NCBI GenBank assembly: GCA_016931955.1
Contig: JAFGDV010000031.1
Coordinates: 1-48,812, forward strand
Source of the DNA: Candidatus Altarchaeota archaeon
GTDB lineage: Archaea; Altiarchaeota; Altiarchaeia; IMC4; QMZM01
DNA: 48,812 bases
Direction: 5' to 3'
The translations under genes were made by a program, and so were the position numbers. Under the pieces are notes generated by a model that saw only the letters and a list, made by a program, of their open reading frames with translations, was not told the origin of the DNA and did no database searches. Shown one piece after another: positions 42,576 through 48,812 of the stretch (position 1 is the stretch's first letter; each line of letters starts with the position of its first letter).

Positions 42576-43235
42576 TTAGTCCATGAAACCCAGTGCTTCG
42601 TCTATTCTTCCGAGTTCTATTCCCGTTGTGCGTGAGCCTGTCACATATCCGTTAGAGTTCGCTATGAGCCCGGATTTCACGAACGGGAAGCCGAAGTTAA
42701 CTGAGCCGGTCAGGCCTTCTACCCTGAATATGCTCGCCAATTCCATCAGTTCGCTTCCGGCGTCCGGGTGAACCAGGAAGCCCTTGTTTGTTGCAACACA
42801 GCAGGCTCCGACTTCTTCATGGCCTGCTATTCCTCCCTGGACGACCTCGACCCCTAAGATATCCCTCACACCCTTTATGTCTGATATCATGGGGCTCACT
42901 AAGGCTGCTTTGTCGTTGCACGCTATGAGGTTCCCAAGGGCTGTGCTCTTGTCCTTGAGCCTGCCTATTGTAGTATCTACATCATTTTCCTTTAGCTTCT
43001 TCTCCAGGAGGGTGGCTTCTTCGTCGGAGATGAAATAGGGTAGGAGGAGACTATTTGAGTTCCCGGCACAGAATAAGCCTATGAGGTTTGTGCCGTAGAG
43101 TGTCGTCTTTATTACTGGAGTGTCTAAGGCCTCGATCTTCGGGAACTTTTTGGATAGTATGGCGTATCTGTCGGAGCACATCCCAAGGAGGCCTATGAAG
43201 TCCTCTCCCTGAACAGAAGTCTGCTGCACATGCAT
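42576..43235 (-). CDS. eif6: Translation initiation factor aIF6
   Basis: 219 residues, the pentein fold of IF6, which binds the large ribosomal subunit and prevents premature joining. Recognisable parts: GEDFIGLLGMCSDRYAILS, TNLIGLFCAGNSNSLLLP, NLIACNDKAALVSPM and FGFPFVKSGLIANSNGYVTG. Directly after eL31, the standard archaeal arrangement. Confidence 0.95.
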   Translation of the reverse strand: MHVQQTSVQGEDFIGLLGMCSDRYAILSKKFPKIEALDTPVIKTTLYGTNLIGLFCAGNSNSLLLPYFISDEEATLLEKKLKENDVDTTIGRLKDKSTALGNLIACNDKAALVSPMISDIKGVRDILGVEVVQGGIAGHEEVGACCVATNKGFLVHPDAGSELMELASIFRVEGLTGSVNFGFPFVKSGLIANSNGYVTGSRTTGIELGRIDEALGFMD

Positions 43236-43238
43236 TTG

Positions 43239-43481
43239 CTACTCAACCAAGGATGCGATCACCTTATCCTCTTCTTTTATTATCTTGATCCTTATCCTGC
43301 GGGGTGGTTTTTTCACGCCCTTCACCCACAGGGCCTCGTTGATGGAGGGATCAACTCTGACATTGGACAGCTTCAGCTTCCCTGTCAGATACTCCTTGAT
43401 GGTTTTTGTCGCACTGCTGGCTCTCTTCGTCTTCGAGACCCTGAACGCCTCCCTTAGGGGTATGGTGTAGACTTCTTCCAT
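43239..43481 (-). CDS. rpl31e: Large ribosomal subunit protein eL31
   Basis: 80 residues. EEVYTIPLREAFRVSKTKRASSATKTIKEY at the N-terminus and VDPSINEALWVKGVKKPPRRIRIKI match eL31. In many euryarchaea eL39 precedes this gene; here there is no room for it, and a 143-residue protein is upstream instead. Confidence 0.95.
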   Translation of the reverse strand: MEEVYTIPLREAFRVSKTKRASSATKTIKEYLTGKLKLSNVRVDPSINEALWVKGVKKPPRRIRIKIIKEEDKVIASLVE

Positions 43482-43482
43482 T

Positions 43483-43914
43483 TTATCTTATGTAGTTTCC
43501 AGTGTCTTCTTTCTCCTTGTTTTTGTCCTTCATCGCCACCTTAGGCATCGGTATGGGAGACGGCAGCTGTATCTCCCTCGCCAGTATTACTGTCTCAGTG
43601 ACGCAGTTGAATATTATGAAGTTGTGGATTTCCTCCGCCATATCCAGGGGCAGGTTTTTTTGGCCGCTTTTATCCCATTCTTTGACGGCCTTCTCCATTT
43701 TTTCCTCTGAGTCCTCGACGATCGTTTTCCCTGTGATTTTGACCTCGCCTATGTCTGGCTCGTATTTGCTCTTGAACGTGAATCCTATGGAGAGCCTGCC
43801 TTCAACCCGCTCTACGTCCGTTATGGTGCTGTTGTTGTTGACGGTTATGTAGCCTTGGGGTTCATTGAACTTGTTCGCCTCTATGCTATCGTACCTTACG
43901 CTGATTTTAATCAT
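43483..43914 (-). CDS. Conserved-looking hypothetical protein, possibly SecB-like
   Basis: 143 residues. Mostly beta strands with one long helix (LPLDMAEEIHNFIIFNCVTETVILA) and a proline-rich end (LPSPIPMPKVAMK). This layout, with strands, a helix and a final PIPxP segment, recalls archaeal SecB-like proteins, but similarity is only by pattern. First gene of the operon with eL31 and aIF6, so a role around translation or chaperoning is plausible. A TATA-like box shared with ribL lies upstream. Confidence 0.55.
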   Translation of the reverse strand: MIKISVRYDSIEANKFNEPQGYITVNNNSTITDVERVEGRLSIGFTFKSKYEPDIGEVKITGKTIVEDSEEKMEKAVKEWDKSGQKNLPLDMAEEIHNFIIFNCVTETVILAREIQLPSPIPMPKVAMKDKNKEKEDTGNYIR

Positions 43915-43931
43915 GTTTTTACCCCAGACTC

Positions 43932-43941
43932 AATTATAATA
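43932..43941. promoter_or_regulatory. Shared TATA-like box between ribL and the eL31 operon
   Basis: AATTATAATAG-type sequence about 22 bases from the minus-strand ATG (43914) and about 31 bases before the ribL ATG (43968). Confidence 0.4.
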
Positions 43942-43967
43942 GATAGATTTAGACTTAATAACTAAAG

Positions 43968-44402
43968 ATGACGACTGTGGTCGCAACCGGGGTCTTCACA
44001 ATACTCCATCCAGGGCATGTACTCTACCTGGAGGAGGCCAGGAAGCTTGGCGATAAACTTATCGTGATAGTGGCTAGAGACAGCATGGTTGAGAAGAAGA
44101 AAAACCAGCGGTTTGTCTCGGAGAAGCAGAGGCTCGCCGTCGTTAAAGCGCTGAAGACAGTCGACTCCGCTGTTCTTGGAGACGAGGAAGACATTTTCAA
44201 GCCCATAGAGGAGATCAAACCGGACATCATCGCCCTGGGAAAAGACCAGGACTTCGATGTAGAAGCCCTAGAGAAGGGGCTGCGGGATAGGGGCCTCAAA
44301 GCCAAGATTGTCAGGATCGAGAAATACTGGGATGAGGGCTTGCACAGCTCAAGGCACATAATAGCCAAGATCAAGGAACAGGAGAATGCATCTCAGGGTT
44401 AG
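43968..44402 (+). CDS. ribL: FAD synthetase, archaeal RibL type
   Basis: 144 residues. A nucleotidyltransferase that makes FAD from FMN. It has TGVFTILHPGHVLYLEEARKLGD with the HxGH motif (H-P-G-H), MVEKKKNQRFVSEKQRLAVV, IALGKDQDFD and the C-terminal SSRHIIAKIKE (the ISSxxI-like site). The related glycerol-3-phosphate cytidylyltransferase is the main alternative. Trm5 starts 17 bases before its end. Confidence 0.88.
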   Translation: MTTVVATGVFTILHPGHVLYLEEARKLGDKLIVIVARDSMVEKKKNQRFVSEKQRLAVVKALKTVDSAVLGDEEDIFKPIEEIKPDIIALGKDQDFDVEALEKGLRDRGLKAKIVRIEKYWDEGLHSSRHIIAKIKEQENASQG

Positions 44403-45384
44403 GAGGGAACAAGGTGAGGAAATCCGGAGAAAACTTATTGAGTTGGATTTTTTCGACTACAACAGGCGGATTCTGTCTGAGGGTGGCTTTTTGTTGATCC
44501 CTGTCACCGGAGTTGTTGAGTTAGAGGATTCTGAGTTAGTAGATGTTGTAGGTGAGAAGGTAGCTAGGAGGACCAGATCTCTGAGGGAATCCCTGGAGGG
44601 TAGACTAAACCCTGATGGACTAGGTCTGCTGCCCAGGGCCTTCGACGTTATAGGAGACATAGCAGTCCTGGAACTGCCTGATGAGTTACTGGATAAGAAG
44701 GATGTTGTTTGTGAGGCATTGCTTGAAACGTTCAAGAACATCAAAGTGGTTGCCGTAAAGAAGACCAGGGTTGGAACCGAGTTCCGTACCAGAAGCCTTG
44801 AGATCGCAGCCGGCGAAAACAGGTTGGAGACAATCCATAAGGAACATGGATGCCTTTATAGGTTGAACATTGAATCCGCCTATTTTTCTCCTCGCCTCGG
44901 CTCTGAGAGGCTGAGGGTCGCTTCCCAGGTAAAGGACGGTGAGCGTGTCCTTGTCATGTTCGCAGGAGTCGGGCCTTACCCGATCCTGATAGCTAAGAGA
45001 TCAAATCCTAGGGAAGTGGTTGCTGTAGAGTTGAATCCCAGCGCTTTTGATTATATGAGGGAAAACATCGCCTTGAATAACGTCGACGTCACCCCTATTT
45101 TAGGGGACGCTCGAAATGAAACACAGAAGCTGGGTAAATTCGACAGGATCGTTATGCCTTTACCTAAGGACGCAGGCAGTTTTCTGGATACGGCGCTGCC
45201 TGCGTTAAATAGGAATGGCGTGATACACTTCTACGACTTCTCCTCTGGGGAGCAGGAATCCTCTAGGGGGGTAGAGGAGATTTGCGGAAACCTTGGCTAC
45301 AGGATCAGGGTACTGGATGCCGTGAAATGCGGCTCATACTCTCCTGAACTCTACAGGGTCTGCATCGACTTCCGTGTTGTCTGA
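44386..45384 (+). CDS. trm5: tRNA (guanine-N1)-methyltransferase Trm5
   Basis: 332 residues. It methylates N1 of G37 in tRNA using SAM, protecting the reading frame. The D2 region holds DVIGDIAVLELPDELLD and AYFSPRLGSERLRVAS; the Rossmann SAM site is VLVMFAGVGPYPILIAKRS and VVAVELNPSAFDYM; IVMPLPKDAGSFLD is the NPP-like motif (here MPLP). Its 5' end overlaps ribL. Confidence 0.93.
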   Translation: MHLRVRREQGEEIRRKLIELDFFDYNRRILSEGGFLLIPVTGVVELEDSELVDVVGEKVARRTRSLRESLEGRLNPDGLGLLPRAFDVIGDIAVLELPDELLDKKDVVCEALLETFKNIKVVAVKKTRVGTEFRTRSLEIAAGENRLETIHKEHGCLYRLNIESAYFSPRLGSERLRVASQVKDGERVLVMFAGVGPYPILIAKRSNPREVVAVELNPSAFDYMRENIALNNVDVTPILGDARNETQKLGKFDRIVMPLPKDAGSFLDTALPALNRNGVIHFYDFSSGEQESSRGVEEICGNLGYRIRVLDAVKCGSYSPELYRVCIDFRVV

Positions 45385-45386
45385 CA

Positions 45387-45396
45387 TTTATATATA
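45387..45396 (+). promoter_or_regulatory. TATA box of the toxin-antitoxin operon
   Basis: TTTATATATA centred about 26 bases before the ATG at 45418, so the transcript is probably leaderless. Confidence 0.55.
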
Positions 45397-45401
45397 CATT
45401 G

Positions 45402-45418
45402 TTATAATAATATTATAA
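45402..45418. promoter_or_regulatory. Palindromic operator at the start of the toxin-antitoxin operon
   Basis: TTATAATA-a-TATTATAA is a perfect 8-base inverted repeat with a one-base centre. It lies just after the TATA box and touches the first base of the toxin ATG, an ideal place for autorepression by the AbrB-like antitoxin. The role is inferred. Confidence 0.5.
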
Positions 45419-45708
45419 TGATCAAAAACCTCTCAGGGAGGAGAATAGTCTGGACAAAACACGCTGCCAAAGAGGTTCTGGAGGATAACTTCAATCCGGC
45501 TCTGATAGAAAAATGCTTGGATAGGATTGCTAAATTCCCAGAATTCAACGAAAACAAAAACAGGGGAGTCACCAAACTGGATGGCAGATATTGCACTCTC
45601 ATCTATGTCAAGATGAAGCTTGGTTTGAAGGTTGTAACTTGCTGGGAAAGCAGCCAAAACGAAATAAAGGAGTACAGAAGGGCTGTTAGAGGATACAAGA
45701 ATAAATGA
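45418..45708 (+). CDS. Putative type II toxin, DUF4258-like
   Basis: 96 residues. The start IVWTKHAAKEVLEDNF, a TLIYVKMKLGLKVVTC strand pair and the end EIKEYRRAVRG resemble DUF4258 / RelE-fold small proteins that act as mRNA interferase-type toxins. The antitoxin follows with a one-base gap. A TATA box and palindrome lie directly upstream. Activity is inferred from the family and pairing. Confidence 0.7.
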   Translation: MIKNLSGRRIVWTKHAAKEVLEDNFNPALIEKCLDRIAKFPEFNENKNRGVTKLDGRYCTLIYVKMKLGLKVVTCWESSQNEIKEYRRAVRGYKNK

Positions 45709-45709
45709 G

Positions 45710-46063
45710 ATGAAAAAAATGGAAAAACTAAAGTGTGTTTGCGGGGCGAAAGCAGAGAAACTAAAGACTGATTTGGAGTTATTCGATGGAACCATATTGT
45801 TGAAGGATGTGGACGCTTATTACTGCCCAGAATGTAAGGAAGAGATATTAACTACGGATCAGCTGTCTTCGGTCAGGGAGAAATTACGTGGAATTTTGCC
45901 AAATTTTGAAGCCTTCAGCCTCAGGAAGAAGGTAACCCAGCTTGGGAACTCCCTGTCGATCCCCCTCTCCAAAGAGATAACAGAATTCATGCATCTACAA
46001 AAAGGTGGGGAAGTAAAAATCACGGTCAAAAACAGACAACGGCTGATAATCGACGTCTGCTGA
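45710..46063 (+). CDS. Putative antitoxin: YgiT-type zinc finger plus AbrB-like domain
   Basis: 117 residues. The N-terminus has a zinc site made of CVCG (about 9-12) and CPEC (about 38-41), as in MqsA/YgiT proteins. The C-terminus (about 72-117), LRKKVTQLGNSLSIPLSKEI then GGEVKITVKNRQRLIIDV, is a SpoVT-AbrB DNA-binding swapped hairpin. It would neutralise the toxin and bind the palindrome at 45402-45418. Confidence 0.75.
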   Translation: MKKMEKLKCVCGAKAEKLKTDLELFDGTILLKDVDAYYCPECKEEILTTDQLSSVREKLRGILPNFEAFSLRKKVTQLGNSLSIPLSKEITEFMHLQKGGEVKITVKNRQRLIIDVC

Positions 46064-46072
46064 TTGAGGATA

Positions 46073-46088
46073 AAGTCTGCGTAGACTT
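46073..46088. terminator. Hairpin between convergent genes
   Basis: AAGTCT/AGACTT with loop GCGT lies between the antitoxin stop (46063) and the ABCE1 stop (46098). It may help end transcription, or be a single member of the hairpin family seen elsewhere in the window. Confidence 0.4.
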
Positions 46089-46097
46089 CCAGCTTCT

Positions 46098-47819
46098 CTA
46101 GCCGATGTAGTAGTATTCTCCGCTCTTCTTTTGTTCTCTATCCTTAACTGAGCCTTCCTTGTTGGCTCTTGGTCTGCCCGTTTCCGGATCGCGTCTGAAT
46201 GTGACGTTCATCTTTTTCAGGAATTGGTTCATCCCTGCCCTCGGGCTAAGGGGCTCTGAAGCCTTTCCGTTAACGCCGGAAACGCCTTCGAAGACCATCA
46301 ATTCATCTGATAGGTAGTCAATCAATAGGATGTCGTGTTCCACTATGAGGACTGAGACCTCGTTGTCTATTGCGAACTTCTTCAGGTATTTACCGAGGGC
46401 CAGCCTCTCTTCGACGTCCAAGTAGGCTGAAGGCTCATCCAGGAGGTATAGGTCTGCTTCCCTTGAAAGACAGTCAACGATAGCCACCTTCTGGAGTTCG
46501 CCGCCGCTTAGCTCATCAACTTTCCTATCAATCATGTGCGTCAGATTGAATCTCTGAACCAGCTCAGGCTTCAGTTTCAACGAGTTCACGGTTACGGGCT
46601 GAGGTCTAATGTACTGCGGCTTATAGGATATCTTCGCCTTCAACCCTACGTCCAAGTTATCCGCTTCTATGTCGCCTGCCAGCATCCTGACGAAGGTCGT
46701 CTTACCTGTGGCGTTAGGCCCCAGTATTCCGAGGATTTCAGGAGCATATAACACACCTGAGTTAATGGACAGCCTGAATCCGTCGTATTCCTTCACCAAA
46801 TCGGGGTAGGATAGTATCTCGTTTAGTTCCTTTTTCTCACTCGGCGGCCTTACCTCAAACCGGATTTCGTCCCTGAATCTGGTGTTCTCCGATCTAAGAA
46901 ATCCGTCAAGGTACTCGTTTATGCCGACTCGGACGCTTTTTATGTTCGATATTATCCCATATGCGCCGGGTTTCCCGTAGATTACGTGCACGTAGTCTGA
47001 CAGGTAATCTAAGACTATCAGGTCATGTTCTACCACGAAAACGTATCTGTCCTTTATTCCTCTGACGGCTTTTGCAACATTCAACCTCTCCCTGACGTCT
47101 AGGTAGCTCGAAGGCTCATCTAGGAGATAGATGCTAGCATCCTTTGTAAGGCATGCTGCTATCGCAAACCTCTGCAGTTCGCCGCCGCTTAACTCGTTAA
47201 CTTCCTTGCCTAAGGCGTTCCTCAGGTTCAGTGTTTCTATGATCTCCTCTAAGTTGCCTAATTCATCACCCTTTTCTAATACACCCCGAACAACGCCTCC
47301 AACGTGTTTAGGAATCGAGTCAACATATTGTGGCTTGTAGACTGCCCTGACCTCCTTGTTCCTCAGCTTCTCCACATAGGATTGTACCTCTTTCCCGCGG
47401 AAGCGCTCGATTATTTCCTCCCAGCCTGCCTCAGCCCCCAGATTCGGCTTCAGTTCGCCTGAGAGGATCTTCATGACTGTGGTCTTACCTATGCCGTTGG
47501 CTCCGACGATGCCAACGACGCCCTCCCGCGGAGTCGGCAGATTATAGAGCCTGAAACCGTTCACACCATACTGGTGTACTGGTCGACCGACTTCTTCTGG
47601 GAGATTGATTATGGTTATAGCACCGAATGGGCATTTTTTCACGCATATGCCGCATCCAGAACACAAGTCCTCAGCGATTACAGGCTTATTCGTTTCCTCG
47701 TCCACTACTATGGTCTCATCGCCGGTCTTAACCCTCGGACATATCCTCACACAGAGGAAGTTGCATTCCTTCGGCTTACAGCGGTCCTTGTTTAAGACTG
47801 CGATCCTCATCTCATCCAA
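46098..47819 (-). CDS. abce1: ABCE1/Rli1 ribosome recycling ATPase
   Basis: 573 residues. N-terminal Fe-S domain with two cysteine clusters (CKPKECNFLCVRICP and CSGCGICVKKCP) and two ABC ATPase domains: Walker A GANGIGKTT and GPNATGKTT, signatures LSGGELQR and LSGGELQK, and switch histidines in VEHD. It splits ribosomal subunits after termination. It overlaps the hydrolase gene by eight bases. Confidence 0.97.
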   Translation of the reverse strand: MDEMRIAVLNKDRCKPKECNFLCVRICPRVKTGDETIVVDEETNKPVIAEDLCSGCGICVKKCPFGAITIINLPEEVGRPVHQYGVNGFRLYNLPTPREGVVGIVGANGIGKTTVMKILSGELKPNLGAEAGWEEIIERFRGKEVQSYVEKLRNKEVRAVYKPQYVDSIPKHVGGVVRGVLEKGDELGNLEEIIETLNLRNALGKEVNELSGGELQRFAIAACLTKDASIYLLDEPSSYLDVRERLNVAKAVRGIKDRYVFVVEHDLIVLDYLSDYVHVIYGKPGAYGIISNIKSVRVGINEYLDGFLRSENTRFRDEIRFEVRPPSEKKELNEILSYPDLVKEYDGFRLSINSGVLYAPEILGILGPNATGKTTFVRMLAGDIEADNLDVGLKAKISYKPQYIRPQPVTVNSLKLKPELVQRFNLTHMIDRKVDELSGGELQKVAIVDCLSREADLYLLDEPSAYLDVEERLALGKYLKKFAIDNEVSVLIVEHDILLIDYLSDELMVFEGVSGVNGKASEPLSPRAGMNQFLKKMNVTFRRDPETGRPRANKEGSVKDREQKKSGEYYYIG

Positions 47820-48441
47820 AGAACATATTATATGCTTTCTCTATATCGTCCCCCGAACCTATGGAGCCATGACCAGGATAAAGCACATCTATCCCCTCCC
47901 TCCTATGCAAGTCCAAGATCCTTAGAAGCGACTTCTCCAATTCACTCATACTCCCGCCGGAGAGATCGACCCTCCCTATTCCGTCGGCGAAGACCGTATC
48001 CCCAGAAAACAGTGACTTGGATTCTGGCTCATACAGGCAGATGCCTTCTATTGTATGCCCAGGGGTATGCATAATCTCCAACGTCGTTTTTCCCAGATCC
48101 ATCCTCTGTCCGTCAACAAGCCTCACATCTACCTTCATCTTAGGGGCCTCAGCAGAAAACCAATGAGCGAGAAGCCTTTCCTTGTCTCCCTTCTCCAGGA
48201 ATTCAACGCCGAGTTCGTGAACACACAACCTTGCTTTGGTTCTCTCCAAGATCCTCTTATTCCCGCCGACGTGGTCGAAGTGACAGTGCGTGTTTATCAG
48301 AAAATCGACTCCAACACCCAGTTCATCAATCCTCTGTAGGACTGGCCCCGGATTAATGCCTGAATCAATAACCGCTGTTTTCTCCCCAACAACGATATAG
48401 CAGTTGGAGTCGAAGGACTCGCTCAATACGGGATAAATCAT
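47812..48441 (-). CDS. Metallo-beta-lactamase-fold hydrolase (glyoxalase II-like)
   Basis: 209 residues. Zinc ligands are visible in THCHFDHVGG (HxHxDH), HTPGHT, SGDTVFADGIG and YPGHGS. It resembles glyoxalase II and related thioesterase-like hydrolases; the substrate is unknown. Upstream of abce1 in the same direction with an eight-base overlap. The ATG at 48441 is preceded by a repeated TTAAGGATTAAGGA-like leader. Confidence 0.88.
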   Translation of the reverse strand: MIYPVLSESFDSNCYIVVGEKTAVIDSGINPGPVLQRIDELGVGVDFLINTHCHFDHVGGNKRILERTKARLCVHELGVEFLEKGDKERLLAHWFSAEAPKMKVDVRLVDGQRMDLGKTTLEIMHTPGHTIEGICLYEPESKSLFSGDTVFADGIGRVDLSGGSMSELEKSLLRILDLHRREGIDVLYPGHGSIGSGDDIEKAYNMFFG

Positions 48442-48540
48442 GTTAAGGATTAAGGATTCAGGCGATTTAACTTAGCTGAATCACATAGTACTTACAGCAG
48501 CTCTTTCAGTCATAACACCATTACATCACGCCGAGGTTGA

Positions 48541-48812
48541 AGCGACATTCGTCGCTAGCCCTCGCCTTAAACCAAATACCCAACATGCCGAGGTGGCAGA
48601 GCCGTGGGCACCCTTTTCTTAGCAAGAAAAGCGTGCATCAGCAAGACAGCGTTGCTGTCTTGTCTGACTCGAGACCGAAGGTCTCGCTCACGGAAAAGAA
48701 AGATCGCCGCTTAGCGTCGACAGATAAATCAACAACCACACCCTAAAGGGTGTGGTATGAACTTACAAAGTCGGCAAGTATGAGGCATTCATCTGCGACT
48801 TCAAAGTCGCAG
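48541..48812. repeat. Array of at least seven tandem hairpins
   Basis: AGCGAC/GTCGCT (48541-48556); GCACcCTTTTCTT/AAGAAAAGcGTGC (48608-48636, loop AGC); CAAGACAGC/GCTGTCTTG (48642-48662, loop GTT); CGAGACC/GGTCTCG (48670-48686, loop GAA); TCGcCGC/GCGtCGA (48704-48720, loop TTA); ACCACACCCT/AGGGTGTGGT (48735-48756, loop AA); CTGCGACTT/AAGTCGCAG (48793-48812, loop CA). Stems differ from one another, loops are two to four bases, and the array continues past the edge. It shares modules with 29018-29063. Confidence 0.85.
48587..48603 (+). other. Possible 5' fragment of a class II tRNA
   Basis: GCCGAGG-TG-GCA-GAG-CC fits the acceptor arm, positions 8-9 and start of the D arm of an archaeal tRNA-Leu or tRNA-Ser. 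No matching 3' half (CCTCGGC) follows in the window. GCCGAGGT also occurs at 48530-48537. Given the duplicated gene starts at the other hairpin sites, this may be a duplicated tRNA start, with the intact tRNA beyond the edge. Confidence 0.35.

Larger units (their letters stand above)
48442..48812. other. Non-coding region running off the right edge
   Basis: 371 bases with no credible gene. It holds the MBL gene promoter region (48442-48490), two short gene-start-like fragments (48530 and 48587) and an array of hairpins from 48541 to the window end. Confidence 0.6.

Noticed and set aside
48537..48746. A 69-codon frame over the right-hand hairpin array
   Set aside because: It reads through hairpins, has no family similarity or ribosome site, and its composition is explained by the repeats. 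I treat it as a by-product, though its PFLSKKSV segment resembles the translation of the related element near 29.05 kb.
48541..48812. CRISPR array
   Set aside because: The repeated units are different hairpins, not one repeat with unique spacers, and no cas genes are nearby.
48541..48812. Tandem rho-independent-like terminators
   Set aside because: Seven in a row without T-runs after most stems is not terminator-like, and archaeal termination does not need such hairpins.

Overview
The window is archaeal chromosome of euryarchaeal type. The evidence is the protein set: eS1, uS15, eL31, aIF6, the Pcc1 subunit of KEOPS, a Cdc48-type AAA ATPase, Hef, HerA, ABCE1, Trm5, RibL, NadM, RaSEA and an archaeal prepilin peptidase. 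TATA-like boxes also sit about 26-28 bases before many start codons, as expected for leaderless archaeal transcripts. Base composition is moderate and genes are packed, with frequent 4-base overlaps. No methanogenesis genes are visible and the lineage cannot be fixed from this window; an uncultivated euryarchaeal-grade organism is a reasonable guess.

Layout. 1-5062: an accessory-looking block holding a gene cut by the left edge, a membrane SPFH protein, an HxsD-like small protein, and an unusual protein joining an Mrr-like nuclease fold to a PAP2 membrane phosphatase. 5063-10835: chorismate synthase, then the two fumarase subunits separated by a three-gene GlpA-like / FAD oxidoreductase / DUF1667 cassette on the other strand. 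10893-15342: a frameshifted Na+/H+ antiporter, a CaCA exchanger, EPSP synthase and a PH-SHOCT protein. 15332-23588: TrpRS, RNase HIII, a MazG-like protein, TruD, Cdc48, Nnr and two unknowns. 23652-26369: the eS1-Pcc1-uS15-RecJ/DHH cluster. 26472-28090: a class III pilin-like protein and its peptidase. 28180-35406: a minus-strand run of HisA, an FAH-family protein, a RaSEA protein carrying an ArcS motif, a giant coiled-coil protein and Hef. 35452-40297: PheA, chorismate mutase, HerA, NadM, an EF-Tu domain-2-like protein and a membrane-tethered trypsin-like protease. 40319-45384: a six-gene minus-strand operon with eL31 and aIF6, then RibL and Trm5. 45418-48441: a toxin-antitoxin pair, ABCE1 and a metallo-beta-lactamase-fold hydrolase. 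48442-48812: non-coding, filled with hairpins.

Pathways. AroA, AroC, chorismate mutase and PheA, spread over three loci, supply the shikimate-to-phenylalanine route. FumA plus FumB make one class I fumarase. Translation and RNA modification are heavily represented.

Most unusual signal. Three intergenic sites (7414-7497, 28904-29066, 48530-48812) carry tandem arrays of short perfect or near-perfect hairpins with tiny loops. At two of them the array is bracketed by a duplicated copy of the 5' end of the adjacent gene (DUF1667, hisA). This leaves a short decoy reading frame that runs through the hairpins and stops at or just before the real start codon. The third site carries what looks like the 5' end of a class II tRNA. 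The second and third sites also share homologous modules, so they belong to one dispersed family of hairpin elements. Other notable items are the Mrr-like/PAP2 fusion, the RaSEA-ArcS fusion, and in-frame compositional islands in the first gene.
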